Of a DNA stretch of 64,000 nt, positions 1 through 8,639 are shown piece after piece (positions within the stretch are counted from its first letter, which is position 1; every line of letters starts with the position of its first letter). The notes below the pieces were generated by a model. It saw only the letters and a program-made list of their open reading frames with translations, did not search any database and was not told the origin of the DNA. Made by a program: the position numbers and the translations under genes. Source of the DNA: an uncultured Pseudoxanthomonas sp. (lineage in GTDB: Bacteria > Pseudomonadota > Gammaproteobacteria > Xanthomonadales > Xanthomonadaceae); NCBI RefSeq assembly GCF_946886695.1, contig NZ_CAMPJD010000010.1, positions 1 to 64,000 on the forward strand. The letters are read 5' to 3'.

Positions 1-1710
1 GACGGGCAGCACCTGCAGCCAATCGTCCTGGGGACCATCCGGCAGCCGGATGGTCTCCTCGGTCTTGAAGCCATCGATCAGTTCAGTGGCGTAGACCAGC
101 GCGCCGCGCGTCAGGCCGACGTAGCGCAGGTCCAGCACCTGCTGCCTGACCTCACCCCCGTCCGGCGCGCGCGACTCCTGCACGTTGCGCAGCGCGTGGT
201 GGTGCAGGACCGGCCGCAGCGGGAACACGATGGTCAGCAGGTCGCCCGCGCTCCAGCGCCGTGTCACGCTGGCGAAGGTGCCGGGCACCACGTCCGCGTC
301 CACCGCCTCACCATTTACGCTGATGGTGGCGCCCTGTGCCCATGAGGGCACGCGCAGGCGCACTTCGAAGCTGGCGTCATGCTCCGGCTCGACTCGCAGC
401 GACACGGTACCGTCGAACGGATACGTGGTGTGCTGGCGCAGCCGCAACGCGCCCGCACGCGGATGTACCAGACGCGCTTCGCCTGGCCCGTACAGATTGA
501 GGCTCACCGCGTTGCCGGCCTGCGTATACGCGATGGACGGCAGTTCTTCCAATGCCATCGCGCCGCTGGACTTGCAGCAACGCCAGTAAGTGGTATGCAC
601 GCGCCGCCCATTCGGGAACGAGTAGTAGCACCAGTCCTCGCCGTTGGGCGCGTGGGCACCGAGAAGATCGTTGTAGGCGGTGCGCTCGATCTCTTCGGCG
701 AAGCGCGCCTCGTCGGTCAGCCGCAGCAGTTCGCGGTTGAACTGGATCCACGACAGCAGCGAGCAGGTTTCCACGTAGGCATTCGGGCTGAAGCTGCCGC
801 GCGCGTTGAACACTTCGCGTGAACGATGGGCGACGCCGCCCCAGGGTCCGCCGCCCAGGGTCAGGTGGTGCTCGCGGATGTTCTGCCAGATATGCTCCAG
901 CACGTCGCGCAGGCCGGCATCGTCGGTGGCGCGGCACAGCTTCACCAGCGCGACCAGGTTCCACAGCAACTGGTAGGCCTTGCCGGTGGCGATCTCGGAG
1001 GCGTCGGCGCCGGCCTCGAGGGCAGGCAGCAGGCGCAGCGCGGGGTGCGCGTTCGCCTGTTCCAGCACGCGTTGTGCGAGGGCGAGGAAGCGCGGTTCGG
1101 CGGTTTCCTCGTGCAGTTCCAACACGGCGTCCATCAGCACCGTGGCCGACATGCCGTGGTGGTTGCCGAGCGTGGTGATGTCGATGCCGGAGGCCAGCGC
1201 CTGCGCGCACAGGTCGGCGATGCGCTCGGCGGCCTGCGTGTAGCGCGGGTCGTGCAACGCGCGCGCGGTTTCGACCAGGCCGAGGATCAGGTAGGCATGC
1301 ACCCAGATGTCCCAGGTGCGCAGCGCCGGTGCGCCATCCCAGCTCGGCGGCTTGGGCGGCTGAGGATGGGTGAAGCGGCGTTCTTCCGCGTAGGTGCCCA
1401 GGTAGCCGTCGGCCTCCTGCACGGAGAGCAGGTAATCGGCGACACCACGCAGGTTCTCCCCCAACGTCGCATCACCGCTGCGAGCGTAGGCGCGGGCCGT
1501 GGCCGACAGCCACTTGCCGGCGTGTTCGCCATACCAGTCGCCCTCGGTGTTGCGTGCGCGATGCTCGGGCGAGAACAGCACGATGGCGGGACTGTCCGGC
1601 GCGGTGATGAAGTGCGAAAGGCGGCCACGCAGGTTGGCTTCCAACGCGGCGCCGAGCACACCGCCAAGCACGACGGACGACGACCCGGCCGCGGCGGTCG
1701 TCGTCGTCAT
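1..1710 (-). CDS. GH127 beta-L-arabinofuranosidase (DUF1680), C-terminus outside window
   Basis: Glycoside hydrolase that releases beta-L-arabinofuranose from arabinose-decorated glycans. The frame is open from an ATG at 1710 to the left edge, giving about 570 visible residues, so the C-terminus is missing. An (alpha/alpha)6-barrel region holds the GH127 zinc/catalytic signature: Glu314-Thr-Cys316 (AYVETCSLLSW) and the Cys378-Cys379 pair (YWRCCKSSG). In characterised GH127 enzymes these positions bind Zn and supply the cysteine nucleophile. A beta-sandwich region with the motif RVPSW follows. No signal peptide is evident, so a cytoplasmic location is likely, matching the ribokinase two genes upstream. 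The ATG overlaps the stop of the preceding gene by 4 bases (ATGA), so it is translationally coupled as the last visible member of the TonB receptor-hydrolase-kinase operon. GH146 relatives share the motif, so exact linkage specificity is open. Confidence 0.88.
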   Translation of the reverse strand, partial: MTTTTAAAGSSSVVLGGVLGAALEANLRGRLSHFITAPDSPAIVLFSPEHRARNTEGDWYGEHAGKWLSATARAYARSGDATLGENLRGVADYLLSVQEADGYLGTYAEERRFTHPQPPKPPSWDGAPALRTWDIWVHAYLILGLVETARALHDPRYTQAAERIADLCAQALASGIDITTLGNHHGMSATVLMDAVLELHEETAEPRFLALAQRVLEQANAHPALRLLPALEAGADASEIATGKAYQLLWNLVALVKLCRATDDAGLRDVLEHIWQNIREHHLTLGGGPWGGVAHRSREVFNARGSFSPNAYVETCSLLSWIQFNRELLRLTDEARFAEEIERTAYNDLLGAHAPNGEDWCYYSFPNGRRVHTTYWRCCKSSGAMALEELPSIAYTQAGNAVSLNLYGPGEARLVHPRAGALRLRQHTTYPFDGTVSLRVEPEHDASFEVRLRVPSWAQGATISVNGEAVDADVVPGTFASVTRRWSAGDLLTIVFPLRPVLHHHALRNVQESRAPDGGEVRQQVLDLRYVGLTRGALVYATELIDGFKTEETIRLPDGPQDDWLQVLPV

Positions 1711-3899
1711 GCGGCGTCCACCACGCAACGGAAGCCGATGCGACCGGAACGATCCTTCCCGGGCGCCATCAGCAGCAGCTTGCCGTGCTGGTCCAGCCGC
1801 TTGGCCTGTGGGAAATACCAGTGCGAGGTGCGGGGCTCGTAGTCGCTGCCGCCGCGCACGATGGCGGCGCGCGTGTGCTCGTCGTGGAACTCGTCGGTCC
1901 ACTGCCAGACATGGCCCACTAGGTCCATCACGCCGAACGGGCTGGCGCCCGCGGCATACACGCCGACATCAGCGGGCGGTGGCAGCGTGCGGCCGCGGAA
2001 CACCGGCGGTGCGGCATCGTCACGCCACGCATCGCCCCATGGATACAGGCGGCCGTCCGTGCCCTGGGCGGCGTACTGCCATTCCCAGCCGTGCGGCAGC
2101 CGTTTGCCCGCCCACGCGGCGTAGGCGCGCGCATCTTCCAGCGACACCCAGGTGACGGGCTTGTTCTCCCAGTCGGCCTGCGGCGAACCGTTGCGCCAGT
2201 CGCGCAGGAAGTTCTGGGCGTCCCGCGGGCTATACGACGTCGCCTCGATGAAGGCCTTGAACTGCGCGTTCGTCACCGGATGACGGTCGATGTGGAACGA
2301 CGCGACCTGCATGCGATGACGATGATGGCGACGCGCGGTCGGCTCCCACGGGAACTGCACGTCCACGCCTTCCCACACCTGCCCTTCGATCTCGATGCCC
2401 TGCACGGCGAACAGGAACTCGCCCGCCGGGATCGTCACCATGCCGTCCGGCGCGACAACTTGCGGCGTGGTCGGCGCGATCGGCAGCAGCACCTGCGGCA
2501 GCGCAGTCCATTGCGTGGACAACGATGCCAGCGGCGTGGCTGTGCGCTCCGCCATCTGTGCCAGGAATGCGTCGAGGCCGTCTTCGTGCACACCTTCGCG
2601 CAGTGCCAGCAGTGCGCCGAAGCCGCGACCTTCCAACGTGGTCTCCAGGATCGCCTGGCCGTCGATGATGCGCGGCGACAGCGGGGTACCGTTCCACAAG
2701 TCGATGTAGCGCGTGCCGTCCACGTGCGGCACGGCGAGCTGTTCACCCGCGATCACGTACTCGTGGCGATTCACCAGCGTCCACAGCGTGCGCCCTTCGC
2801 CGGGGAAGCGGCTGGCGAAGATTCCGGCCTGCAACGTGCGCTCGTACGGGCGCCAGTCCAGGCTGACGAACAGCGATGGGAAGCGGCGGTAGATCGTGGC
2901 GATGCGACGCAGCGACTCGGCATCGCGCGGCGTCAGCTGGTTCCACAAGCCCCACACGTTTTCCCACGCGTTGTAACCCACGCCATTGAAGAAGATGTAC
3001 TGCAGGTCGTGGTTGCGGTCGCGGCCCCATCGGTTCTCGTAGTTGATCATGTGGCGCGGTTCCAGCCACTTGAACTTCGCCACCGGCGGCACGACTTCGT
3101 TCGGCGCCTTCTTGCCCCAGCTCTGCACGTTCCAGATCAGGTGCTCCTCGGCGCTGATCGTGGATTCCGGCTGCACCACCACCGGATGGCCCAGCGCATC
3201 GCAGGCGTCGAAGAACGCGCGCGGCACGCCGTTGTAGGTATCGCCGTTGATGCCGTCCGCGCCAACCGCCTTGACGATCTTCGCGATGGCCTGCCAGTCC
3301 GGCTTGCCTTCGTCGCGGGTTCCGTTGTCCCACGGCATGGTGGTGAGGAACACGCGCACGCCGCGACGATGGAAGTCATCGACGGCACTGCGCAGCGCCT
3401 CCAGCCCGCCAGGCAGGCTGCGCGCGAAATCGAACTGGTTGCGGTCGTCCACGCCGATGTTGGGGTACACGCACCACAGCAGCACGCTGTCCAGGCCGCC
3501 GAAGCGGGCGTCCAGGTCATCGAGGTAGCGATCGACCGTGTAGCGGCCGGCGACGGGATCGTAGAGGTAGCGGTCCTCCACCATCACCTGCGCATGCACG
3601 AAGTTGCGCTGCGCCCACTGCAGTTCGGGCCGGCGGTAGTTGGCGTCGTCATAGCCGATGCGGGTCAGGTGTTCGCGACGCCAGTCCTTCAGCTCCGCGA
3701 CCCAGTCGTCGGCCGAGGCGTTGGCGTCGATCTTCCACTGGCCGATGTCGGCGAACGGCCAGCCCGGTGCCTTGCCCGGCGTGGGCAGGTAGCGCTGGGT
3801 GGTGACGTGGGAAAACTTGTACTCGGTCTTCACCGGCGATGGCAGCGCGCCGGTGGTGTCCGGTACGTCGGAAGGATCGGGGGACGTGGGGGAATTCAT
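1707..3899 (-). CDS. TIM-barrel glycosidase-like protein fused to an FGE/SUMF1-like domain
   Basis: A 730-residue protein of unusual architecture. Residues about 95-380 look like a glycosidase-type (beta/alpha)8 barrel; acidic clusters such as MPWDNGTRDEG (188-198), DGINGD (215-220) and QPEST (243-247) sit where catalytic loops would be, but I cannot assign a CAZy family. A linker of beta character (380-480) leads to a C-terminal formylglycine-generating-enzyme-like fold (about 485-728: MVTIPAGEF, PVTNAQFKAF, WEWQYAAQG, YPWGD, GHVWQWTDE, GFRCVVDA). The two active-site cysteines of true FGE are replaced (VRGGSDYEPRTSHWYF), so sulfatase activation is not expected; a binding or scaffolding role is inferred. 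There is no signal peptide. It lies 12 bases after the kinase gene and overlaps the GH127 gene by 4 bases, implying a joint role in arabinoside breakdown. Confidence 0.75.
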   Translation of the reverse strand: MNSPTSPDPSDVPDTTGALPSPVKTEYKFSHVTTQRYLPTPGKAPGWPFADIGQWKIDANASADDWVAELKDWRREHLTRIGYDDANYRRPELQWAQRNFVHAQVMVEDRYLYDPVAGRYTVDRYLDDLDARFGGLDSVLLWCVYPNIGVDDRNQFDFARSLPGGLEALRSAVDDFHRRGVRVFLTTMPWDNGTRDEGKPDWQAIAKIVKAVGADGINGDTYNGVPRAFFDACDALGHPVVVQPESTISAEEHLIWNVQSWGKKAPNEVVPPVAKFKWLEPRHMINYENRWGRDRNHDLQYIFFNGVGYNAWENVWGLWNQLTPRDAESLRRIATIYRRFPSLFVSLDWRPYERTLQAGIFASRFPGEGRTLWTLVNRHEYVIAGEQLAVPHVDGTRYIDLWNGTPLSPRIIDGQAILETTLEGRGFGALLALREGVHEDGLDAFLAQMAERTATPLASLSTQWTALPQVLLPIAPTTPQVVAPDGMVTIPAGEFLFAVQGIEIEGQVWEGVDVQFPWEPTARRHHRHRMQVASFHIDRHPVTNAQFKAFIEATSYSPRDAQNFLRDWRNGSPQADWENKPVTWVSLEDARAYAAWAGKRLPHGWEWQYAAQGTDGRLYPWGDAWRDDAAPPVFRGRTLPPPADVGVYAAGASPFGVMDLVGHVWQWTDEFHDEHTRAAIVRGGSDYEPRTSHWYFPQAKRLDQHGKLLLMAPGKDRSGRIGFRCVVDAA

Positions 3900-3911
3900 G
3901 GGATGGGTCTT

Positions 3912-4856
3912 TCAATCGGAACCGGAGATACCGCAATACGCGGCGAGGGCAGCCTTGTGGTCGGGCGCATCGACCTGCGTTGCCAGCCATGCAGCGACCT
4001 CGTCGCACGTCGGGATGCTGGCCTGCGCACCCAGGCGCGTGCATGCCAGGGCCGATGCCGCACTGGCGAAGCGTAGCGCGTCCGCCAGCGGTGCATGCTG
4101 CGCCAGCCGGGCGGCGAGCGCACCGCAGAACGTATCGCCCGCGGCCGTGGTGTCCACGGCATCGATGCGGAACGCCGGCTGCAGGAACAGTTCGCCCCCG
4201 CGCCTGGCGACACAGCCGCGGGCGCCCAGTGTGGCGACCACGCACGGCACCGGGAGGCGCGACATCTGCGCGACCAGCGTGCCGGGACCGGCGAGCGCGG
4301 CAAGTTCGCCTTCGTTGACCACCAGCAGGTCGACGTCCTGCAGCAACAAGGGCGGAAGCGCGGTGGCGGGCGCGGCGTTCAGCAGCACGTGCACGCCGGC
4401 GGCGTGTGCCACGTGTGCGAAGCTCGCCACGGCATCCAGTGGCGTTTCAAGTTGGAGCAACAGGTGGGTGACGCCGAAGAGGGAAGGCAGGTGGTGCGGG
4501 CGCAGGGCAGCATTTGCGCCCGGCGCCACCGTGATCGCATTTTCCGCATCGTCGGACAGGCAGATGAAGGCGGTCCCGCTGGCCACATCGGGCACGCGGA
4601 CGATGTGCGTTGCCACGCCCGCATCCGTCAACGCCGCTTCCAGCACCGTGGCGTAGGGATCATCACCAAGCGCCAGCAGCATGCGCGTCGCCACGCCACC
4701 CGCACGCGCGCAGGCCACGGCCTGGTTGGCGCCCTTGCCCCCGGGGAAAGTGGCGAAGTCGCGACCGAGCACGGTTTCGCCCGGCGCGGGCACATGCGGC
4801 GCGCGGACAACGAAATCCAGGTTGGCCGAACCGGCCACCAGTACCGGCGCCTTCAT
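3912..4856 (-). CDS. rbsK: Ribokinase-type PfkB sugar kinase
   Basis: Cytoplasmic ATP-dependent kinase of the PfkB family, 314 residues, the normal ribokinase length. Signature 1 is FPGGKGANQAVACARAGG (residues about 38-55), typical of ribokinase substrate binding. Signature 2 is VDTTAAGDTFCGAL near residue 240; it carries Ala where the usual sequence is DTTGAGDTF, with the catalytic Asp kept. Its start overlaps the stop of the upstream hydrolase gene (ATGA), and it is followed after 12 bases by the TIM-barrel fusion. In this operon it probably phosphorylates the pentose released by the GH127 enzyme, or a derivative of it. Ribose itself is possible, but no ribose transporter is adjacent. Family assignment is firm; substrate is inferred. 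Confidence 0.85.
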   Translation of the reverse strand: MKAPVLVAGSANLDFVVRAPHVPAPGETVLGRDFATFPGGKGANQAVACARAGGVATRMLLALGDDPYATVLEAALTDAGVATHIVRVPDVASGTAFICLSDDAENAITVAPGANAALRPHHLPSLFGVTHLLLQLETPLDAVASFAHVAHAAGVHVLLNAAPATALPPLLLQDVDLLVVNEGELAALAGPGTLVAQMSRLPVPCVVATLGARGCVARRGGELFLQPAFRIDAVDTTAAGDTFCGALAARLAQHAPLADALRFASAASALACTRLGAQASIPTCDEVAAWLATQVDAPDHKAALAAYCGISGSD

Positions 4857-6157
4857 GGCGACACCGCTGAATAGACCTGCCGGTAGAAAGGCGCCGCGAT
4901 CTTCGGCAGCGCGGGGGCGCCGTCCGTCGGCAGGTGCTGCGACATGAGCACGATCACCAGCCTGCGGCTACGGTCGATGGTGAACCACGTGGACGCAGCA
5001 CCGGACCAGCCGAACTGCCCTTGCGAGCCAGGTCGCGTGGTCTTCGCGGTATCGGTGACCACGTAGCCGCCCAGACCGAAGCCCTCGCCGGCTTCCGGGT
5101 AGGCGACAGGCGGATCGAAGCGCGCGAGCTGGTCCTGCATCATCTGGTCCACGGTCGATGCCTGGAGCAGGCGGATGCCATCCAGTTCCCCGCCGTTGGC
5201 GAGCATGCGCGCAAAACGCAGGTAATCGGCTGCGGTCGAGTACAGGCCGCCCGCGCCGCTGCGGTAAGCACGCAACGGAATGCCCGGCTCGCGCGCGGAA
5301 GGCGTATCCGCCAGCACGCGATGGCCCTCGGCGTTGCGCGTGGTCAGCGCCATGATGCGTCTTCGCTGCGATGCCGGCACCTGGAAGCCGGTGTCGCGCA
5401 TACCGAGGGGCGCGAAGATCCGCGTCTGCAGGAATTCATCGAACGGCGCTCCACTGGCCACCTCGACGACCCGTGCCAGTACCTCACTGTTGACGCCGTC
5501 GTACCGGAACCGGGTGCCGGCTTCAGCGGCCAGCGGCGCGCGTGCGACACGGCGTGCGTAGTCCGCCAGATCTTCCGCGTCTTCCGGCGCCTGTTGCTGA
5601 AGCAATGCCGACGCCACCCGGATATCGTCGCCGCCCGTGGCGAAGCCCGCCGTATGGGTCAACAGATGGCGCACGGTCAGGGGGCGAAGCACCGCCATGA
5701 GGTGCGGCTTCGCTTCGTCGCCACCCACCACGCGCTGCAGATCGGCGAACTCGGGCAAATGACGCGCGACCGGATCATCCAGTCGCAATCTGCCCTCCTC
5801 CACCAGCATCAGCGCCGCCACCGAGGTGATGGGCTTGGTCATGGAATAGATGCGGAAGATCGCGTCTTCGCGCAGGGGCGTGCCCTGCAGACCGGCCTGC
5901 CCCATGACGCGGTGATAGACCCGCGCATCCTTGTGCCAGACATCGGCCACGACACCCAGGTATCCCCCCTCGCCTGTCGCCTGCCGGAGCTGCTCATCCA
6001 GCCCATCGGGTGACGCTGCCGGCTGTGCCGCGGCGAGCCAGGGCAGGACAAGCAGTGCCAGGCCGAACCAGAGCCGCCCACGGCCACCTGTGTGCACAGG
6101 TGGCGTGGGGGCGACAAGCTTTGCCGGCATCCGGCGTGGGGACAGCGAAGGATCCAA
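4853..6157 (-). CDS. Class C beta-lactamase-like serine hydrolase (esterase/transpeptidase fold)
   Basis: Exported serine hydrolase of 434 residues. The N-terminus has a basic stretch followed by a hydrophobic segment (LWFGLALLVLPWLAAAQ, about 29-45) consistent with a signal peptide or lipidation-free export. The catalytic Ser-x-x-Lys is SMTK (Ser105, Lys108), followed by the family-typical helix (TSVAALMLVEEGRL). A YDGVNSEVLA segment supplies the Tyr-x-Asn-like motif, and GWSGAASTWF near the C-terminus takes the place of the third motif. Members include carboxylesterases and D-aminopeptidases as well as AmpC. It lies 2 bases after the TonB receptor gene and overlaps the kinase gene by 4 bases; in a glycan operon a deacylating esterase role is more likely than antibiotic resistance. 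An alternative ATG at 6130 would shorten the N-terminus by nine residues. Confidence 0.82.
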   Translation of the reverse strand: MDPSLSPRRMPAKLVAPTPPVHTGGRGRLWFGLALLVLPWLAAAQPAASPDGLDEQLRQATGEGGYLGVVADVWHKDARVYHRVMGQAGLQGTPLREDAIFRIYSMTKPITSVAALMLVEEGRLRLDDPVARHLPEFADLQRVVGGDEAKPHLMAVLRPLTVRHLLTHTAGFATGGDDIRVASALLQQQAPEDAEDLADYARRVARAPLAAEAGTRFRYDGVNSEVLARVVEVASGAPFDEFLQTRIFAPLGMRDTGFQVPASQRRRIMALTTRNAEGHRVLADTPSAREPGIPLRAYRSGAGGLYSTAADYLRFARMLANGGELDGIRLLQASTVDQMMQDQLARFDPPVAYPEAGEGFGLGGYVVTDTAKTTRPGSQGQFGWSGAASTWFTIDRSRRLVIVLMSQHLPTDGAPALPKIAAPFYRQVYSAVSP

Positions 6158-6159
6158 GA

Positions 6160-8403
6160 TCAGAACGTGATGGTGTGGGTGATGGACACCATCCTGCCAC
6201 GACCCGCCCAGTAGTTCTGGAAGCCTTCCAACTGCGACCAGCTGAGGATGTACTGCTTGTCGGTCAGGTTCTCGATGCCGAGCGAGAACTTGCCGAAACG
6301 CTCGGTCTCGTAGTTAACGCCGAGGTCGAACAGGGTGTAGCCGTAGGTGTTCTCTTCATAATCGAACTCGCGGCCGTCGAAGTCCCGCACATCGCTGCCC
6401 GACAGATGACGGTCCGCCAGTCGCGTTGCGCCCAGCGTCACGTTGCCATTGGGCAGGAAGTTCCATGTCACCGATGCCGAGATCTTGTCCGGGTTGATGT
6501 CCAGCACGCCCATCGGCTTGTTGAGCCCACCGGCGTCGTAGTCGCCATTGGGCGCGGCAGACCAGAACGCGGTCTTGCCTCGGATGCGCGAGTACAGCGC
6601 ACTGACTTTCCACTGTTCGTTGAAGCGCCAGTCGCCGCTCAGTTCGACACCCTTGATGCGCGTGGGTGCACGACTGAGGATGAAGTCGTTGTTGTTCGGA
6701 TCGATCGCCAGCGACGTGCCGAACGGCGTTTCGGAATCGTAGTGCGAGGCACTCAATGAACCGCGCTCGCCGCGCCAGTTGATGCCGAACTCGGTGTTGT
6801 CCACCACGATGGCCGCGATGTCGGCGATACGGTCAACCGACTGGCCTTCCACGCTGATGTTGCGCAGTGGGATGCCGATGTTCGGCAGACCGAAGCCCTC
6901 GCCGTACGACGCGAATGCCGACCACTCGTCGGTGATGCGCCAGATGGCACCGTAGTTGACCAGGTTCTCCTTGTACTGCACGCCGCCACCCTGCACGAAC
7001 ACGCTGTTGCGGTACGGCGTGGTGGTGTAGCTGTCGACGTGCAGGTCGCCGTCCTCGCGACGGTAGCCGCCGCTCAGCGTCACCGGGCCGATATCCCAGG
7101 TCAACTGGGCGTAGGGCGCCTTGCTCTCGTACTCCATCGGCGGCACCCACAGACGGTTGGTCAGCGCGAGGCGCTGCTGCGCGGTGTCCTTCACCAGGTC
7201 GATGCCGGTCCGTAGTTCAAGCCCGGACACGTTGAACAGTTCCGAACGCGTCCAGCCGATGCGGAAACCCTTCTTCTCGGTGACGATCTCGGACTGGTCG
7301 AAGATGCGGTCGGCTTCGTCGAAGTCGTCGTCCACCTTCACGAGCTGCTTGTCGTCGCCGTTCTCGGGCAGGTAGCGCATCGCCTGGTCGGCATAGTAGG
7401 CGTCCACGCCCAGCGTGCCGCCGAGGAAGTTCCCGTGCGTGTACTTCACCGCATACTGCTTGAAGTCGTTGAACTCGGCCTTCTGGCCGAAGATCTGCCC
7501 GCGCTCGGACGTATTGGTGACCGGTACCGGGCAATCCTCGTCGACATAGCGGCAACCCTCGACCTGGACGTAGTTGCCCTTGCCCTCGATCTTGAAGTGG
7601 CTCAGCGTCGCCTGCAGGCGCTGCTCACCGCTTTCGCCGAAGTTGATACCGCCCTTCAGGAACAGGTTCTTGGCTTCCGAGTCGGATACCGAGCCGCTGG
7701 TGTTCATGCCGATGCGGCGACCGTTGCCGTCATAGGAAATGCCGCGATCGATGATGGAAGCACCACCCAGGAAGTCCACGTTGTCCTGCTTGTAGGCGTG
7801 GTTGACGCCCAGTTTCCAGCCGGCGCTGTCGTCGCCGAACTGGCTGGAGTATCGCGAAACCACGGTGGTCTCGTGACCTTCCTTCTCCGGTACCTTGGAG
7901 AGGTAGTTGATGATGCCGCCGGCGGCGCCGATGCCTTCGGACGCAGACGGCCCGTTGATCACTTCGATGCGCCCCACCATGCCCATGTCGGTGAACGTCG
8001 CATTGCGTCCGCCTTCGCGCAGCGGTGAACCCTGCGGCACGCCATCGAACAGGCGCAGCGCGATGCGGCCGCGCAGCGTCTCGCCAGTGTTGCTCATCGC
8101 CTGCGACGATTCCGCATATCCGGGGACGGTACGCGCCAGCACCGCGGTCGCATCTTCGGTCACCAGCAGGGTGTGCTGGATTTCTTCGCGCGATACCAGG
8201 GTGATGGCGCCGGGAATCTTGTCCACGGCTTTCGGCGTGCGCACGCCGGTCACGATCACCTGGTCCAGGTCGACGGCATCCTTCGCCCGCTCTTCTTCGG
8301 CTGCCGCATCCTGCGGCAGCGGGGTGTTCTGTTGGGCCTGGACGCTGGCGCTGACGGCGGCGGCCAGCAGGAAAACGCCGAACGCGGCGGGTACCTGTTT
8401 CAT
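6160..8403 (-). CDS. TonB-dependent outer-membrane receptor, first gene of the arabinoside operon
   Basis: Outer-membrane 22-strand barrel receptor energised by TonB, 747 residues from the ATG at 8403. That start is preferred over upstream ones because it opens directly into a signal peptide (MKQVPAAFGVFLLAAAVSA..VQAQ). The plug domain begins at LDQVIVTGVRTPKAVDKIPG and contains EVINGPSASEGIGAAGGIIN. The C-terminus SITHTITF ends in Phe, as outer-membrane barrels do for BAM recognition. The plug resembles siderophore-type receptors, but the gene leads an operon of hydrolase, sugar kinase, TIM-barrel fusion and GH127 genes, so a glycan ligand is the better inference from context. Two bases separate it from the hydrolase gene. 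The upstream region carries an element shared with the citE promoter region. Confidence 0.9.
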   Translation of the reverse strand: MKQVPAAFGVFLLAAAVSASVQAQQNTPLPQDAAAEEERAKDAVDLDQVIVTGVRTPKAVDKIPGAITLVSREEIQHTLLVTEDATAVLARTVPGYAESSQAMSNTGETLRGRIALRLFDGVPQGSPLREGGRNATFTDMGMVGRIEVINGPSASEGIGAAGGIINYLSKVPEKEGHETTVVSRYSSQFGDDSAGWKLGVNHAYKQDNVDFLGGASIIDRGISYDGNGRRIGMNTSGSVSDSEAKNLFLKGGINFGESGEQRLQATLSHFKIEGKGNYVQVEGCRYVDEDCPVPVTNTSERGQIFGQKAEFNDFKQYAVKYTHGNFLGGTLGVDAYYADQAMRYLPENGDDKQLVKVDDDFDEADRIFDQSEIVTEKKGFRIGWTRSELFNVSGLELRTGIDLVKDTAQQRLALTNRLWVPPMEYESKAPYAQLTWDIGPVTLSGGYRREDGDLHVDSYTTTPYRNSVFVQGGGVQYKENLVNYGAIWRITDEWSAFASYGEGFGLPNIGIPLRNISVEGQSVDRIADIAAIVVDNTEFGINWRGERGSLSASHYDSETPFGTSLAIDPNNNDFILSRAPTRIKGVELSGDWRFNEQWKVSALYSRIRGKTAFWSAAPNGDYDAGGLNKPMGVLDINPDKISASVTWNFLPNGNVTLGATRLADRHLSGSDVRDFDGREFDYEENTYGYTLFDLGVNYETERFGKFSLGIENLTDKQYILSWSQLEGFQNYWAGRGRMVSITHTITF

Positions 8404-8602
8404 GGTCTGTTCTCGGAATGCTTCGGTGGACGGCACGGCGGCACAGCAGGCGACCGCTCCGTGACAGGGATGTGCGTGCAAGAAAGGCCGCCAGGGACGG
8501 CCGGCGTGCCCAGCGTTCCTCCCAGACGCTTGAACCCGACGATGTTCGAAGCGTAGGCGGACGCCCGTCACGGAAGAATCGCCCGCGGATATGTTCACAG
8601 GC

Positions 8603-8628
8603 TAGTTTTTGTAGCGTGCACTGCAACA
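8603..8628 (-). promoter_or_regulatory. Shared upstream element of the TonB receptor operon
   Basis: On the minus strand this reads TGTTGCAGTGCACGCT followed by ACAAAAACTA. The second part (ACGCTNNAAAAACTA) recurs in front of the CitE-like gene at 12960-12974, and the first part (TGTTGCAGYGCAC) recurs in front of the pectin TonB receptor at 14132-14147. It lies about 200 bases before the ATG at 8403. A common regulator or promoter is inferred. The rest of 8404-8639 holds no gene. Confidence 0.45.
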
Positions 8629-8639
8629 TCGCGCGGCGA

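Noticed and set aside
2091..4076. A 661-codon plus-strand open frame opposite the TIM-barrel/FGE-like gene
   Set aside because: Arg/His/Gln-rich translation without motifs; it is the antisense shadow of a clear coding frame in GC-rich DNA.
4853..6157. Beta-lactamase resistance gene
   Set aside because: The SxxK fold is shared with esterases and peptidases, and the operon is catabolic, so no resistance claim is made.
6160..8403. Siderophore receptor role for the first TonB receptor
   Set aside because: The plug resembles siderophore receptors, but no iron-uptake gene or Fur-like box is visible and the operon is hydrolytic; left as a minor alternative.
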